Program-made: the position numbers and the translations under genes
The notes under the pieces: model-generated
What the model saw: only the letters and a program-made list of their open reading frames with translations
What the model was told of the DNA's origin: nothing
Databases searched by the model: none
Source: Muribaculaceae bacterium
GTDB lineage: Bacteria; Bacteroidota; Bacteroidia; Bacteroidales; Muribaculaceae
DNA: 64,000 bases
Reading direction: 5' to 3'
Assembly (NCBI GenBank): GCA_014867205.1
Contig: WGUO01000015.1
Span: 1 to 64,000, forward strand
In this document: positions 31,629-40,589 of the stretch, piece by piece
Layout: the number at the start of each line of letters is the position of its first letter
Numbering within the stretch: position 1 is the stretch's first letter

Positions 31629-33512
31629 TTAATATCCTGTGGTCTGCTCGAAGTTAGACGATGACATTACACGCGAAGGGATAGGATAGCACTTGGTGTA
31701 CTCGGGCAGGTTGGTGCCGTTGGCCACGCCACCCTTCCATTCCCAGGTGTAGCCTGTGCACCACTGGTTCCAGCGGATCAGGTCGGTGCGGCGTACGTTC
31801 TCGTGATAGAGCTCGCGGCAGCGCTCGTCGCGGAGTTCCTGCATGTTGACAGAGCTCCAGGGAACATAGTTGGCTCCGTATGCGCGCTGACGGACATTGT
31901 TGACATACTGGGTGGCCTCGGCTGTCGTGCCGCCACCGCCCTGCAGGATTGCCTCGGCCGCGGTCAGGTAGATCTCGGCCAGACGGATCACCGCGTAGTC
32001 ACCGCCGACCTGCTCGCGGGGCTCGGGGCTGTTGACATAGTCGATTGTGCCATCCTCGTTATACGCCCAGTTGGTGTACTTCGGAGCGATGTAGCCGTTC
32101 TTACCCCAGTTGTCACCGATAAGACCCTCTTTGTTGTCTACGGTGAAGCCATGCTTGGCGGTCTGCCAGTTGGCGACACGGGTATCCTTGCTCTGGGTCA
32201 TGGCAACGTCGTCCCACTCGAACTTGCGTACGAACGACTTGCGGGCTACCATACACTTCCAGCCTGCGCCGGCGTTGTACCACTGCTGCGCGATATAGCC
32301 GACAGCCTTCGGGTCGAACGAGTATGCAGTGTTGTTGATCACCTCCGACACGGTCTTCTGCCAGTCCTTGAGGTCAGCGTTGTCGTATGCCTTCTTGGCC
32401 TCGTCAAACTCGGCATCGGTGGCACAGTACTTGTAGACGCGCTTAACCTCGCCATCCATGAAGCAGAGGTCCTCGCCTGTCTTGTCCTTGTAGGCGGCAT
32501 CCTTGGTCGGGAACGGGGTTGTTACCTCGACGCCGTTGGTGCCGAGCCAGCCGGCGATCATGAACGTGGCGCCCGACCATGAGAGAAGGTTCACACGGTC
32601 CTGGGCGAGTGTCCAGATGATCTCGTTGACCTCGCTGCCGTTGTTGCCGATCACGTATTTGTCATTGTTGAAGCCGAAGAGCGACTGATAGGAGCGGGCC
32701 AGGCCTGTGCCGTAGTAGCCTCCGTGGCCCAGACGGTTGATGATGTTCTTGCAGTGTGTGTAGCACTTGTCATAGTCAGCGCGGCCTGCGAACACCTCGC
32801 CGTTCAGATAGATCTTGGCCAGAATCGATTCGGCGGCGTCAAGTCCTACGAAACCGTATGCCGGCTTCTGGTTCTCGGGATATTCGCTGACGATCTTCTC
32901 AAGGTCGGTTGTGACGAGCTCGTATACGCGGGCACGCGGCAGCTGCTCGGGCAGCGAGCCGATCGTCGTGTTCTCGTCGGCATAGGGGATCTTGTCGTAG
33001 AACGACAGCATGTAGTAGTAGCAGCCGGCGCGAAGGATCTTGGCCTGGCGGATATACTCCTGTGCGGTGGCGTTGTCAGCGCCTTGTGCGAACTGGCCGC
33101 CGTTGACTGCCTGGATGAACTGGTTGCAGAGGGCGATGTTGATGCTCAGACGCGAGTAGAAACCGAACACGGCGTCGACTGTCGGAACGACACGGCCGTA
33201 GTTGATTGTGCCGTAGGAGCTCTGGTCCCAGAGCCACGAGGCCTCGTCGGTCGGGATTTCCTCGGCGATGAAGAGGGCGCGCTGGAACGACGCCATACCG
33301 CCGTCGAAGCCCGATACAGGCGAGTTTCCGCCCGCGCCGAAGGTCGAGAAGTTAAGGTAGATGTCGGCGAAGACACGGTCCATGTCGTTCGTCACACTTG
33401 TGATCTCGTTAGGGTTGGTCGGCTCCTTGTCAAGGTCTCCCACACACGATGAGAAACCGAGGGCAGTGGCCGCAACACCCAGAGACATCATTATTTTATT
33501 GAATGTTTTCAT
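31629..33512 (-). CDS. susD: SusD-family outer-membrane lipoprotein
   Basis: 627 residues. Lipoprotein signal ends ALGFSSCVGDLDKEPTNPNE with Cys at 23. SusD/RagB features: N-terminal TPR-like region (YIRQAKILRAGCYYYMLSFY), DKIPYADE, and the C-terminal block YAVIRLAEIYLTAAEAILQG, RQRAYG, LRDERCRELYHENVRRTDLIRW, YPIPSRVMSSSNFEQTTGY. SusD captures glycan and forms the lid on the SusC transporter. It is placed 36 bp after susC. Confidence 0.95.
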   Translation of the reverse strand: MKTFNKIMMSLGVAATALGFSSCVGDLDKEPTNPNEITSVTNDMDRVFADIYLNFSTFGAGGNSPVSGFDGGMASFQRALFIAEEIPTDEASWLWDQSSYGTINYGRVVPTVDAVFGFYSRLSINIALCNQFIQAVNGGQFAQGADNATAQEYIRQAKILRAGCYYYMLSFYDKIPYADENTTIGSLPEQLPRARVYELVTTDLEKIVSEYPENQKPAYGFVGLDAAESILAKIYLNGEVFAGRADYDKCYTHCKNIINRLGHGGYYGTGLARSYQSLFGFNNDKYVIGNNGSEVNEIIWTLAQDRVNLLSWSGATFMIAGWLGTNGVEVTTPFPTKDAAYKDKTGEDLCFMDGEVKRVYKYCATDAEFDEAKKAYDNADLKDWQKTVSEVINNTAYSFDPKAVGYIAQQWYNAGAGWKCMVARKSFVRKFEWDDVAMTQSKDTRVANWQTAKHGFTVDNKEGLIGDNWGKNGYIAPKYTNWAYNEDGTIDYVNSPEPREQVGGDYAVIRLAEIYLTAAEAILQGGGGTTAEATQYVNNVRQRAYGANYVPWSSVNMQELRDERCRELYHENVRRTDLIRWNQWCTGYTWEWKGGVANGTNLPEYTKCYPIPSRVMSSSNFEQTTGY

Positions 33513-33548
33513 ATTGAAATTTCTATTCTTTGATTTAGGTGATAAAGA

Positions 33549-36500
33549 TTAGAATGTGGCCACGATACCGAGAGTGGTTGTGATGGGACGCGGATAGGGG
33601 CTGCCCTGCACGCCGCCGAACTCCTCGGGGTCGATACCTGTGAACTTGGTGATCACGAACGGGTTCTGTACGGCTGCGAAGAGACGGAGCGTCAGGTTGC
33701 CGCCGATCAGGTCGCGGAATGTATAGCCCAGCGTGATGTTGTCGCAGCGTAGGAACGATGCGTTCTCCACGAAGTAGCTCGACAGCGGCAGACGCTCTGA
33801 GGCGGCTGCGTTGTAGAACAGTGTCGTGTTCGCGAGAAGGTTGCTCAGCATGTACTGTGCGCCGGTCGTGTCATATACACGCGAGTTGGCCTGCTTGAGC
33901 TGGTTGTATACATAGTTGCCGAAGTTGGCGCGCAGCGAGATGCCGAGGTCCCAGTTCTTCCATGAGAAATTGTTGTTCCAGGTTGCTGTAACCTTCGGGT
34001 CGCGAGAGTGGTACATGATCAGGTCATCCTCGTTGATGGTGCCGTCGCCGTTCTGGTCAACGTACTGGTCCTCGATGGGGTCGCCGTTCTTGTCATATAC
34101 CTGCTCGTATACCATGAATGTGTATGCCGGCTGGCCTACGATGTGCCATGCCAGACCTGCGCCACCCTTACCAGAGGGAAGGCCGATGGCCTGTGTGCGC
34201 GATACGGCGCCGTCGCCCTGAAGCTCGGTGATCTTGTTCTTGTTCCATGCTACGTTCACGCTGGTGTTCCATGTGAAGTTGTCGGTTACGACAGGCTTGG
34301 CGCCTACTGTCACCTCGACACCGATGTTCTCCATCGAACCGATGTTACGCCACATCATGTTGGCTGTGTTGGATGCGCCGGTCGGCACATACGACAGCAG
34401 GTCGGTGGTCTTGCGCAGATACCAGTCGGCTGCCAGGGTGATGCGGTTGTTCATGAAGCCCATGTCGAGTCCGACGTTCCAAGTGGTCGTTGTCTCCCAC
34501 TTCAGGTCGGGGTTGTAGGCCTGCGGGTAGAGCGGGTTGATCCATGTGCCGTCGCCGTTCGGGTTCAGGTACTGGTAGCCCTGCTGGTACGAGTTGACGT
34601 AGATAGGCAGATAGGGGAAGTACATGTCCATCTCCTGCTGACCTGTCTTACCCCAGCCGAGGCGGAGCTTGAAGTCGTTGAGCCAGCCCTGTGCCGGCTC
34701 CAGGAACGGCATGTTGTTGATCTTCCAGCCGAGTGCGACTGAGGGGAAGAGACCCCAGCGGTTGTCTTTCGAGAAACGAGAGGTACCGTCGTCACGCAGT
34801 GTGAAGGTCAGCAGATATGTGTCGTCGAAGATGTAGTTGATACGGCCGAAGAACGATACGAGCTGGTTGATGTTGCCCCATGCGCTGCGGGGTGCATCCT
34901 CGTAGGAGTGGCCGATGTGTGCCTCGGTGGCGGGATCCTCGTTGAGGGTGAACTGGCCGCCGGAGTAGATGCTTGCCCAGTCGTTGTAGTAGCCGAGCGA
35001 GTTGTTGACTGTGTTGGAGTGGCCCGAGTAGTCGAAACGCTGCCATGAGTAACCGACTGTCACGTCAAGGTCAGACTTGGCTGCCTCGAAGTTCTTCTTA
35101 TAGTTGATGTAGAAGTCGAGCAGCGTGTTGCGCTGGAGCTCGTACCAGTCGTACTTGGTGGCTGCACCATCCTTGTAGTTGCTGCGCCATGCCATGATCG
35201 AGTTCTGGGCGATGTCGTTGCGGCTGGTGTTCTTCGATACCTGGTAACCGAGGTTGAGGTTGAAGTGAAGCTCAGGTACCCAGTAGAGCGCGTAGTCGAT
35301 TTGGATGTTACCGTTGCTCGAGAGGGTCTTGCCGATGTTCTTCTGCTCCTCGAGCAGCTGGACAGGGTTCTGCCAGTCTGTAGAGGTCTCAGGCTCACCT
35401 GTGGTCTTCAGGTTGTTGTAGTAGCCGTTGAAGATAGTCTTGCCGGCGTCGCCTACGGTCGGATATGCCTTGTGTACGGGGTTTACAGGAGCGGCTGCCA
35501 CTGCTGCCCACATCACGTCGGCTGCCGTGCGGGTGCGCACGTATGATCCGCTGGCGTTGGCCGAGATAGAGAGCTGGTCGTTGAAGAACTTCGGGTTCAG
35601 GTTGAAGCCTACAGTGGTACGCTGCATCGACGAGGTCTTGATGATACCCTGGTTATCGGTGAACGATGCGTTCACACGGTAGGGGACAACACCTGCGCTA
35701 CCGCCTACAGAGAGCGAGTAGTCGTGCGAGAAGGATGTGCGGAGCACCTCTTTCTGCCAGTCAGTGTCGTAGGGAGTGAAGACTGTGTTGCCGTCGGCGT
35801 CCTTCAGGTTGGGAGTGGCGTTCTCGGCATAGAGGAAGTTCTTGGCGCGGTCTGTACCATACTCCTCGATCAGCTTGGTATACTCGGCTGTCTTCATCAT
35901 CTTCAGGGTCTTGCGCGCTGTGTTCACGTGGAAGTTGGCTGCGAAGTTGACCTGCGGACGGCCTTTCTTACCCTTCTTGGTGGTAATGATGATCACACCG
36001 TTAGATGCACGCGAACCGTAGATGGCGGTTGCAGAGGCATCCTTCAGGATGGTCATCGACTCGATGTTCTGGGGGTTAAGCATTGTCAGGGCGTTGGTGC
36101 CACCGGCGTTGCTCTGGTTGGTCTGGGGCACACCGTCGATCACGATCAGAGGGTTGTTCGAGGCTGAAAGCGAGGAACCACCACGGATACGGATGTTGGC
36201 GTTGCCTGTCGGGTCACCACCCGAGGTGGTTACAACCACACCGGGGCTTGCGCCGACCAGAAGGTCCTGGGCTGATGTCGAGATACCGGCGTCGATGTCG
36301 TCGGGGGTCACGATGGCTACAGAACCGGTTGCGTCTTGTTTCTTGACCGAACCGTAACCGATCACGACTGTCTCGGCGAGAAGCGTCGCGTTCTGCTTCA
36401 TTACGATGTTAAGGTTGGTCTGGCCGTTGACGGGTACATCCATGGGGTCATAGCCCACATAGCTCACCACGAGAGTGGCGTTCGCCGGAACACTGATGGA

Positions 36501-36701
36501 GAAGTTTCCCTCGATGTCGGCTGAAGTACCGTTGGTGGTGCCTTTCTCCATAATGGTGGCGCCAATCAGATCTTCTCCCAACTCGTCAGACACGTGTCCT
36601 GTGACCGTGATCTTCTGAGCCAGAGACGGAAATGCGAGTGTCAACAGCACTGCCATCGTCACCCACACCTTCCTGTTCAGATGAAAACAAAAGTTCTTCA
36701 T
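33549..36701 (-). CDS. susC: SusC-family TonB-dependent outer-membrane transporter
   Basis: 1050 residues. Signal peptide ends FPSLAQ; a CarboxypepD_reg-like domain follows (about 30-110, ITVTGHVSDELGEDLIGATI). The TonB-box region ETVVIGYGSVKKQDATG precedes the plug (ISTSAQDLLVGASPGVVV, NIRIRGGSSLSASNNPLIVI, YGSRASNGVIIITTKKG). The barrel ends in ITTTLGIVATF with the terminal Phe. It imports glycan or peptide oligomers using TonB energy. Its substrate cannot be read directly; the CBM-bearing partners hint at an alpha-glucan-like polymer (inference). Confidence 0.96.
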   Translation of the reverse strand: MKNFCFHLNRKVWVTMAVLLTLAFPSLAQKITVTGHVSDELGEDLIGATIMEKGTTNGTSADIEGNFSISVPANATLVVSYVGYDPMDVPVNGQTNLNIVMKQNATLLAETVVIGYGSVKKQDATGSVAIVTPDDIDAGISTSAQDLLVGASPGVVVTTSGGDPTGNANIRIRGGSSLSASNNPLIVIDGVPQTNQSNAGGTNALTMLNPQNIESMTILKDASATAIYGSRASNGVIIITTKKGKKGRPQVNFAANFHVNTARKTLKMMKTAEYTKLIEEYGTDRAKNFLYAENATPNLKDADGNTVFTPYDTDWQKEVLRTSFSHDYSLSVGGSAGVVPYRVNASFTDNQGIIKTSSMQRTTVGFNLNPKFFNDQLSISANASGSYVRTRTAADVMWAAVAAAPVNPVHKAYPTVGDAGKTIFNGYYNNLKTTGEPETSTDWQNPVQLLEEQKNIGKTLSSNGNIQIDYALYWVPELHFNLNLGYQVSKNTSRNDIAQNSIMAWRSNYKDGAATKYDWYELQRNTLLDFYINYKKNFEAAKSDLDVTVGYSWQRFDYSGHSNTVNNSLGYYNDWASIYSGGQFTLNEDPATEAHIGHSYEDAPRSAWGNINQLVSFFGRINYIFDDTYLLTFTLRDDGTSRFSKDNRWGLFPSVALGWKINNMPFLEPAQGWLNDFKLRLGWGKTGQQEMDMYFPYLPIYVNSYQQGYQYLNPNGDGTWINPLYPQAYNPDLKWETTTTWNVGLDMGFMNNRITLAADWYLRKTTDLLSYVPTGASNTANMMWRNIGSMENIGVEVTVGAKPVVTDNFTWNTSVNVAWNKNKITELQGDGAVSRTQAIGLPSGKGGAGLAWHIVGQPAYTFMVYEQVYDKNGDPIEDQYVDQNGDGTINEDDLIMYHSRDPKVTATWNNNFSWKNWDLGISLRANFGNYVYNQLKQANSRVYDTTGAQYMLSNLLANTTLFYNAAASERLPLSSYFVENASFLRCDNITLGYTFRDLIGGNLTLRLFAAVQNPFVITKFTGIDPEEFGGVQGSPYPRPITTTLGIVATF

Positions 36702-37131
36702 GCAAGAATGTGATTAAGTTTTACATTGGGTTTATTTAATTTTCTTTTTTTTCATGACACAGCGACATCCCGGCCGTGACTGTTTCGTTGCTAACGGTCG
36801 TGACGTCTTGACTGACAATATCAATTTAGTTATGTCCATTTTAGGTTAACTGATTGATTCTCATGTCTTTTGCAGTAGTGCTCAGAACCTTGTGGCCGGG
36901 CGCGCCGAATGGCTGTAGATTCGGGTGGCCAACCGGTCTCCGACGAATCTTTCAGCACCTGGGGCGCCTTCCGTGAGCTTTCATGGAACGCTTTCGTCGC
37001 TTTTTTTGCAAAATCAGTTACAAAAGTAAGTAATTCAACTGATATTAAAGGTGCTTATCCGGCGTTTAACAATGTTAATTAACAATGTTAAAACGGGCGG
37101 AAGTGTTAAATTTTATTATTAACGGTCGCTT
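36702..37131. other. Long susC leader region
   Basis: 430 bp with no gene. A -7-like TACTTTTG (37028-37021, minus strand) lacks a good -33 box but would give a leader of about 310 bases. It is GC-rich in the middle (36890-37005) with short inverted repeats and AT-rich near susC. I saw no match to cobalamin, TPP, FMN or SAM riboswitch cores. Antisense RNAs over susC leaders are known in Bacteroides; none can be proved here. Confidence 0.5.
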
Positions 37132-38322
37132 TCAACCTCGGAATGCCCCGCGGACCTTGCGCCGGATGGCCGCCACATTCAGAGTGATTATCACGGCGGT
37201 CATGACGGCTCCGACAAGCGGTACAAGCCATACCGGCGCGGGACGTGCGCCAAGTCCCTCGAGCGGGCCGATATAGTAGGCACGCAGCGCGGCGACTCCG
37301 GCCAGTGCCAGCATATACGCGCCGACTGATGCCCATGTAACTAATGTCACATAGGGCTTGCCGACTGCCCCGGGCTCATATCCGAGCATCAGCAGCATGT
37401 GCAGCTTGTCGCGGTTCTTTTCCATTATGAGTGACACGGAAAGTATCAGTATCAGCAGCGAGAGGATGGTTATTATTGTACCGATTGCAATTACGATACC
37501 ACCCACCACGCGGAGCAGGAATGACGCCGAACTTGCCGACTTGTCACCGGCCACCTCCAGGTCGTGCGCCTCGAGATACTTCGTTATGGCCACGTCGCCG
37601 GGGCTGCTCACGTCGATTATGAGCCGTGACGGCTCTCTGACGGAACCCGGGGTGCCGAGCTCGCGATTGGTCTCGTCGAGAAATGTCTGGGGCACGAGTA
37701 TGGTGTTCAGCCGGTTGGAGTATCCGGCCACGCGGCCGTGCAGCTCGCGGCTCCGCGTGCCGTCCTCGCTGGTGAGCCTTAGCGTCAGCGGGATGCTGCT
37801 CATCAGGCCCTCCGACAGCTGAGGCAGGCCTGCCGACGACGCGAACCCGAAGTTATAGAGTGTCAGGTAGTCTTTGGAGAGGATGATCGGCACCTCGCCC
37901 GCCCCGGGCCGGTAGTCCCATTGCGAGCGTGGAACGTCGACGAACTCGTCGGGGATGGCCTCGAAGAACATGTATGTCGACATGCCCCGGCCTCCGCTGC
38001 TCACGCCTGCGAGCACGCGGTAGTCGTTGGAAGTGAAGCGCCCTACGGCACGTGCCCAGAGCTGTGACTCTATGTCGGAGATCTCCGTGGCGCTGAATCC
38101 CGTCTGGGTCTTGCCTAAGGTGTTGGCAGAGGTTATCTTCTTGTTTATAACCAAGTAATCGCTCTTGATGAATGAGTCGTCGGCGCTCCAGATCGAGTCG
38201 GCGTCGCGCATGAACTGCAGCGCACCTAACACGATGACGAGCCCTATGAAGTTTGACAGCACGAAGCCGGCCACGCGGGCCGGCGACGTGTTCTTGCGGA
38301 GTAGTCCGGAGATTAGTGTCAT
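37132..38322 (-). CDS. ABC transporter permease (MacB/FtsX-like)
   Basis: 396 residues with 4 spans: one near the N-terminus (GFVLSNFIGLVIVLGALQFM), then a large extracytoplasmic domain (about 40-260), then three spans from VVGGIVIAIGTIITILSLLI to the C-terminus. The FtsX-type signature is seen in SLIMEKNRDKLHMLLMLGYE. Such systems often work in lipoprotein release, efflux or cell-envelope signalling instead of import. Translationally coupled to the ATPase gene by a 4-bp overlap. Confidence 0.88.
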   Translation of the reverse strand: MTLISGLLRKNTSPARVAGFVLSNFIGLVIVLGALQFMRDADSIWSADDSFIKSDYLVINKKITSANTLGKTQTGFSATEISDIESQLWARAVGRFTSNDYRVLAGVSSGGRGMSTYMFFEAIPDEFVDVPRSQWDYRPGAGEVPIILSKDYLTLYNFGFASSAGLPQLSEGLMSSIPLTLRLTSEDGTRSRELHGRVAGYSNRLNTILVPQTFLDETNRELGTPGSVREPSRLIIDVSSPGDVAITKYLEAHDLEVAGDKSASSASFLLRVVGGIVIAIGTIITILSLLILILSVSLIMEKNRDKLHMLLMLGYEPGAVGKPYVTLVTWASVGAYMLALAGVAALRAYYIGPLEGLGARPAPVWLVPLVGAVMTAVIITLNVAAIRRKVRGAFRG

Positions 38323-38963
38323 AGTCGGAGTCGGTGGTTATAGTCGAGCAGCAGATGGTTGCCGACCGAGGTGGAGATGATGCCCGCGCCCTGACGCTCC
38401 GCCTCCTCGGCTATCAGCGCGGCGGCGATGCGGTTGTTCTCCTCATCGAGATGGCTGACAGGCTCGTCGAGCAGCAGGAAGTCAAAGGGCTGGCACACGC
38501 TGCGGATTATCGCGACGCGCTGCTGCTGGCCGATCGACATGCGGCCGGCCGGATAGTCGCGCCGCGAGGCTATGCCGAGGCGCTCCATCCACAGGGTCAC
38601 CATCCGGTCGGAGGCGTACCCGGTCAGCCGGTTCTTGAGCTGGATGTTCTCCCATGCGGTCAGCTCGGGGAAGAGAGAGAGTTCCTGCGGCAGATAGGCT
38701 AAATGGCGGCGACGTATCTCCTGCCATCTCTCTATGCCGAAGCGGGAGATGTCCTCGCTGTCGAACAGGATGCGGCCCTCATAGTCGCTGCGCGCCCCGA
38801 ACAGGTAGGCGCACATCGACGATTTGCCGCCGCCGCTCGCGGCCTCGACCAGACAGAGCTCGCCCCGCCTGAAGGTCACATCGGCCTTCCATACCTCGGA
38901 GTGGGGTATCGGCTCGGACACGAACACTCGCGGCAGTGTGTGCTCAAGCGTTATCTCGTTCAT
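38319..38963 (-). CDS. ABC transporter ATP-binding protein
   Basis: 214 residues. Walker A ASGGGKSSMC (about 42-51), Q-loop ELSLFPEL, signature RMSIGQQQRVAIIRSV (MSIGQ in place of LSGGQ), Walker B FDFLLLDEPVSHLD. The final switch His lies in ISTSVGNHLLLDYNHRL, with SVGNH where a SHD is normal. It works with the overlapping permease gene. Only 6 bp separate it from the lipoprotein gene upstream, so the three may form one operon. Confidence 0.92.
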   Translation of the reverse strand: MNEITLEHTLPRVFVSEPIPHSEVWKADVTFRRGELCLVEAASGGGKSSMCAYLFGARSDYEGRILFDSEDISRFGIERWQEIRRRHLAYLPQELSLFPELTAWENIQLKNRLTGYASDRMVTLWMERLGIASRRDYPAGRMSIGQQQRVAIIRSVCQPFDFLLLDEPVSHLDEENNRIAAALIAEEAERQGAGIISTSVGNHLLLDYNHRLRL

Positions 38964-38969
38964 ATGTCT

Positions 38970-40289
38970 TTATTTCTCGAGTATGGTCTCGAGGAAATTC
39001 TTCTTTGTGTCGGCAGTCGTGAGCGTCACATGGACCGACAGACTGTTCCCGGCGGCGTGCAGGGTGAGCGAGCCGGAGGTGGCTTTCGACGCCATGCCGC
39101 CCCCCAGTTCCGTCGGAACAGATGTAGAGATGCCGCCGACCGAGCCCTTGAGCGGAGCCGCTATGTCGGCGACCTGCGACTGGCCGGCGAGATTGCCCCG
39201 CGTCAGGCGAAGCATCTTGCCGTCGACTGTCGTCTGCACGCCCATGCCGTTGAGGAATGTGGCGAGCTGCTGGGTGTTCTTCCCGTCGGTCATCACGACT
39301 CCGCGGAGTGCGCTTGCGTCGGCGCCGAACGCGACGGCTGTGGTGCCGTCAAGCGCCGAAAGCGCCTGGAGATATACTCCCAATACAGAGGGGCCTTTCG
39401 CGCCCGCATCCTTCTGCATCATTTCGATAAGCTTGTGTGGAATCGCGAGGGCAGCCACTGCGTCGGCTGTTCCGCCGATCGAGCTGATCGCGTTCATGTC
39501 GACCTTAGCGGTGGGGAGGAGATATTTGGCCGGGTTGCCCTTGGAATTGATCACGCTGGCCTTGAACTCGGCCTTGCCGTTGAGGAAGTCGAGGCTGAAC
39601 GTGACGCTCGACGGGTCCTCGAACAGAGTCTGGAGCGCCACCTGGAGCGTTGCCCGCTGCTGGAAGTCGACATTCGCGGTGTTGAGAAGTCCCCCGATGT
39701 TGCCCCATCCCTCGGCATCGCTCTCTATCTTGCACAGATGGTCGGCGTATGGGTTGGAGAGGAAACTCTGTGTCTTGTCGAGGGTGGTGAAGTGCCTGAT
39801 GTCGCGGGCGTCAATTGTGCTCTGGTCCATGCAGACCCAGAACCGGTTGTCGGCCACCGCGACATTGCCGGCGATGTCAATGCCCTCCTCGGTGCTGAAC
39901 TTCGAGCCGAATTCCTTCTCGACGCTGGCCTTGAACTTCGACGGGTCGTCGGCCTGACCGGTGATGTACGTGTTGTAGCCGACGCGGAACAGTATGGCTA
40001 CCGACGGGTCGACACCGCTCTCGCCGTTGAAGAAGATGCGGGCATATCCGGCATTCTTCTCCTTGCCGAGGTTGTCGAGTACGGCCTGCGAGGGAGTGAT
40101 CTTCGAGCCGTCGACCTTGCAGCCTGACTTCTCGAGGAGCGCCTTGACGTTAGCCACAACTACGGTCGAGGCGTCGCTCGGCACGGTGGCGATCAGGTCG
40201 CCTGCATCTGCGCTTTCCTCACTTGAGCAGGAGGGGAGAAACAGCGCCATCGCTGTCAGCAGCGGGAGTAGGAATCTTAATGTCTTCAT
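38970..40289 (-). CDS. DUF4836-family lipoprotein
   Basis: 439 residues from the ATG at 40289; the frame is open for 18 codons upstream, but MKTLRFLLPLLTAMALFLPS followed by CSSE is a proper lipoprotein signal. The first domain begins LIATVPSDASTVVVANVKAL, characteristic of the Bacteroidales DUF4836 family (formerly surface or periplasmic proteins of unknown role). Followed by ABC ATPase and permease genes, so it may be a substrate-binding or regulatory partner of that transporter (inference). Confidence 0.82.
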   Translation of the reverse strand: MKTLRFLLPLLTAMALFLPSCSSEESADAGDLIATVPSDASTVVVANVKALLEKSGCKVDGSKITPSQAVLDNLGKEKNAGYARIFFNGESGVDPSVAILFRVGYNTYITGQADDPSKFKASVEKEFGSKFSTEEGIDIAGNVAVADNRFWVCMDQSTIDARDIRHFTTLDKTQSFLSNPYADHLCKIESDAEGWGNIGGLLNTANVDFQQRATLQVALQTLFEDPSSVTFSLDFLNGKAEFKASVINSKGNPAKYLLPTAKVDMNAISSIGGTADAVAALAIPHKLIEMMQKDAGAKGPSVLGVYLQALSALDGTTAVAFGADASALRGVVMTDGKNTQQLATFLNGMGVQTTVDGKMLRLTRGNLAGQSQVADIAAPLKGSVGGISTSVPTELGGGMASKATSGSLTLHAAGNSLSVHVTLTTADTKKNFLETILEK

Positions 40290-40364
40290 AAATCGGAGTT
40301 TTGAGGGTTTATAAAAATTCTGAGTCTTGACTGGATATCGCAACCCTGTGTCTCTGACAGTTTA

Positions 40365-40397
40365 TAAAAAAAGAGCGAACCGGGTCAGGAACGCTCT
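40365..40397 (-). terminator. Terminator of the tRNA-Tyr transcript
   Basis: AGAGCG and CGCTCT enclose a 14-base loop, followed on the minus strand by a T7 tract and ATAAA. It separates tRNA-Tyr from the DUF4836 gene. Confidence 0.7.
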
Positions 40398-40425
40398 CTG
40401 TGGGTTTGTTATTGCTGTCTTGGTG

Positions 40426-40508
40426 TGGGTGGTGATGGATTCGAACCACCGAAGGCGTAAGCCAGCAGATTTACAGTCTGCCCCATTTGGCCACTCTGGT
40501 AACCACCC
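40426..40508 (-). tRNA. tRNA-Tyr (GUA)
   Basis: 83 bases on the minus strand, class II with a long variable arm. The acceptor strands GGGTGGT and ACCACCC pair; discriminator A. The anticodon loop reads GACTGTAAATC with anticodon GTA. The T arm contains GGTTCGAATCC. No CCA is encoded. A promoter lies directly upstream. Confidence 0.95.
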
Positions 40509-40518
40509 GTTTGCGGTG

Positions 40519-40550
40519 CAAAGTTAAGCAAAATAATTCACACCGCCAAA
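40519..40550 (-). promoter_or_regulatory. Promoter of tRNA-Tyr
   Basis: On the minus strand TTTG (40550-40547), 20 bp, TAACTTTG (40526-40519): a full consensus match, about 10 bases before the mature tRNA end. Confidence 0.75.
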
Positions 40551-40589
40551 TTTTTTTTGACTTCCTGCCTTAATTTTGGGGTGCGGGCA

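Noticed and set aside
36702..37020. Riboswitch in the susC leader
   Set aside because: I looked for cobalamin, TPP, FMN and SAM cores and found none convincing.
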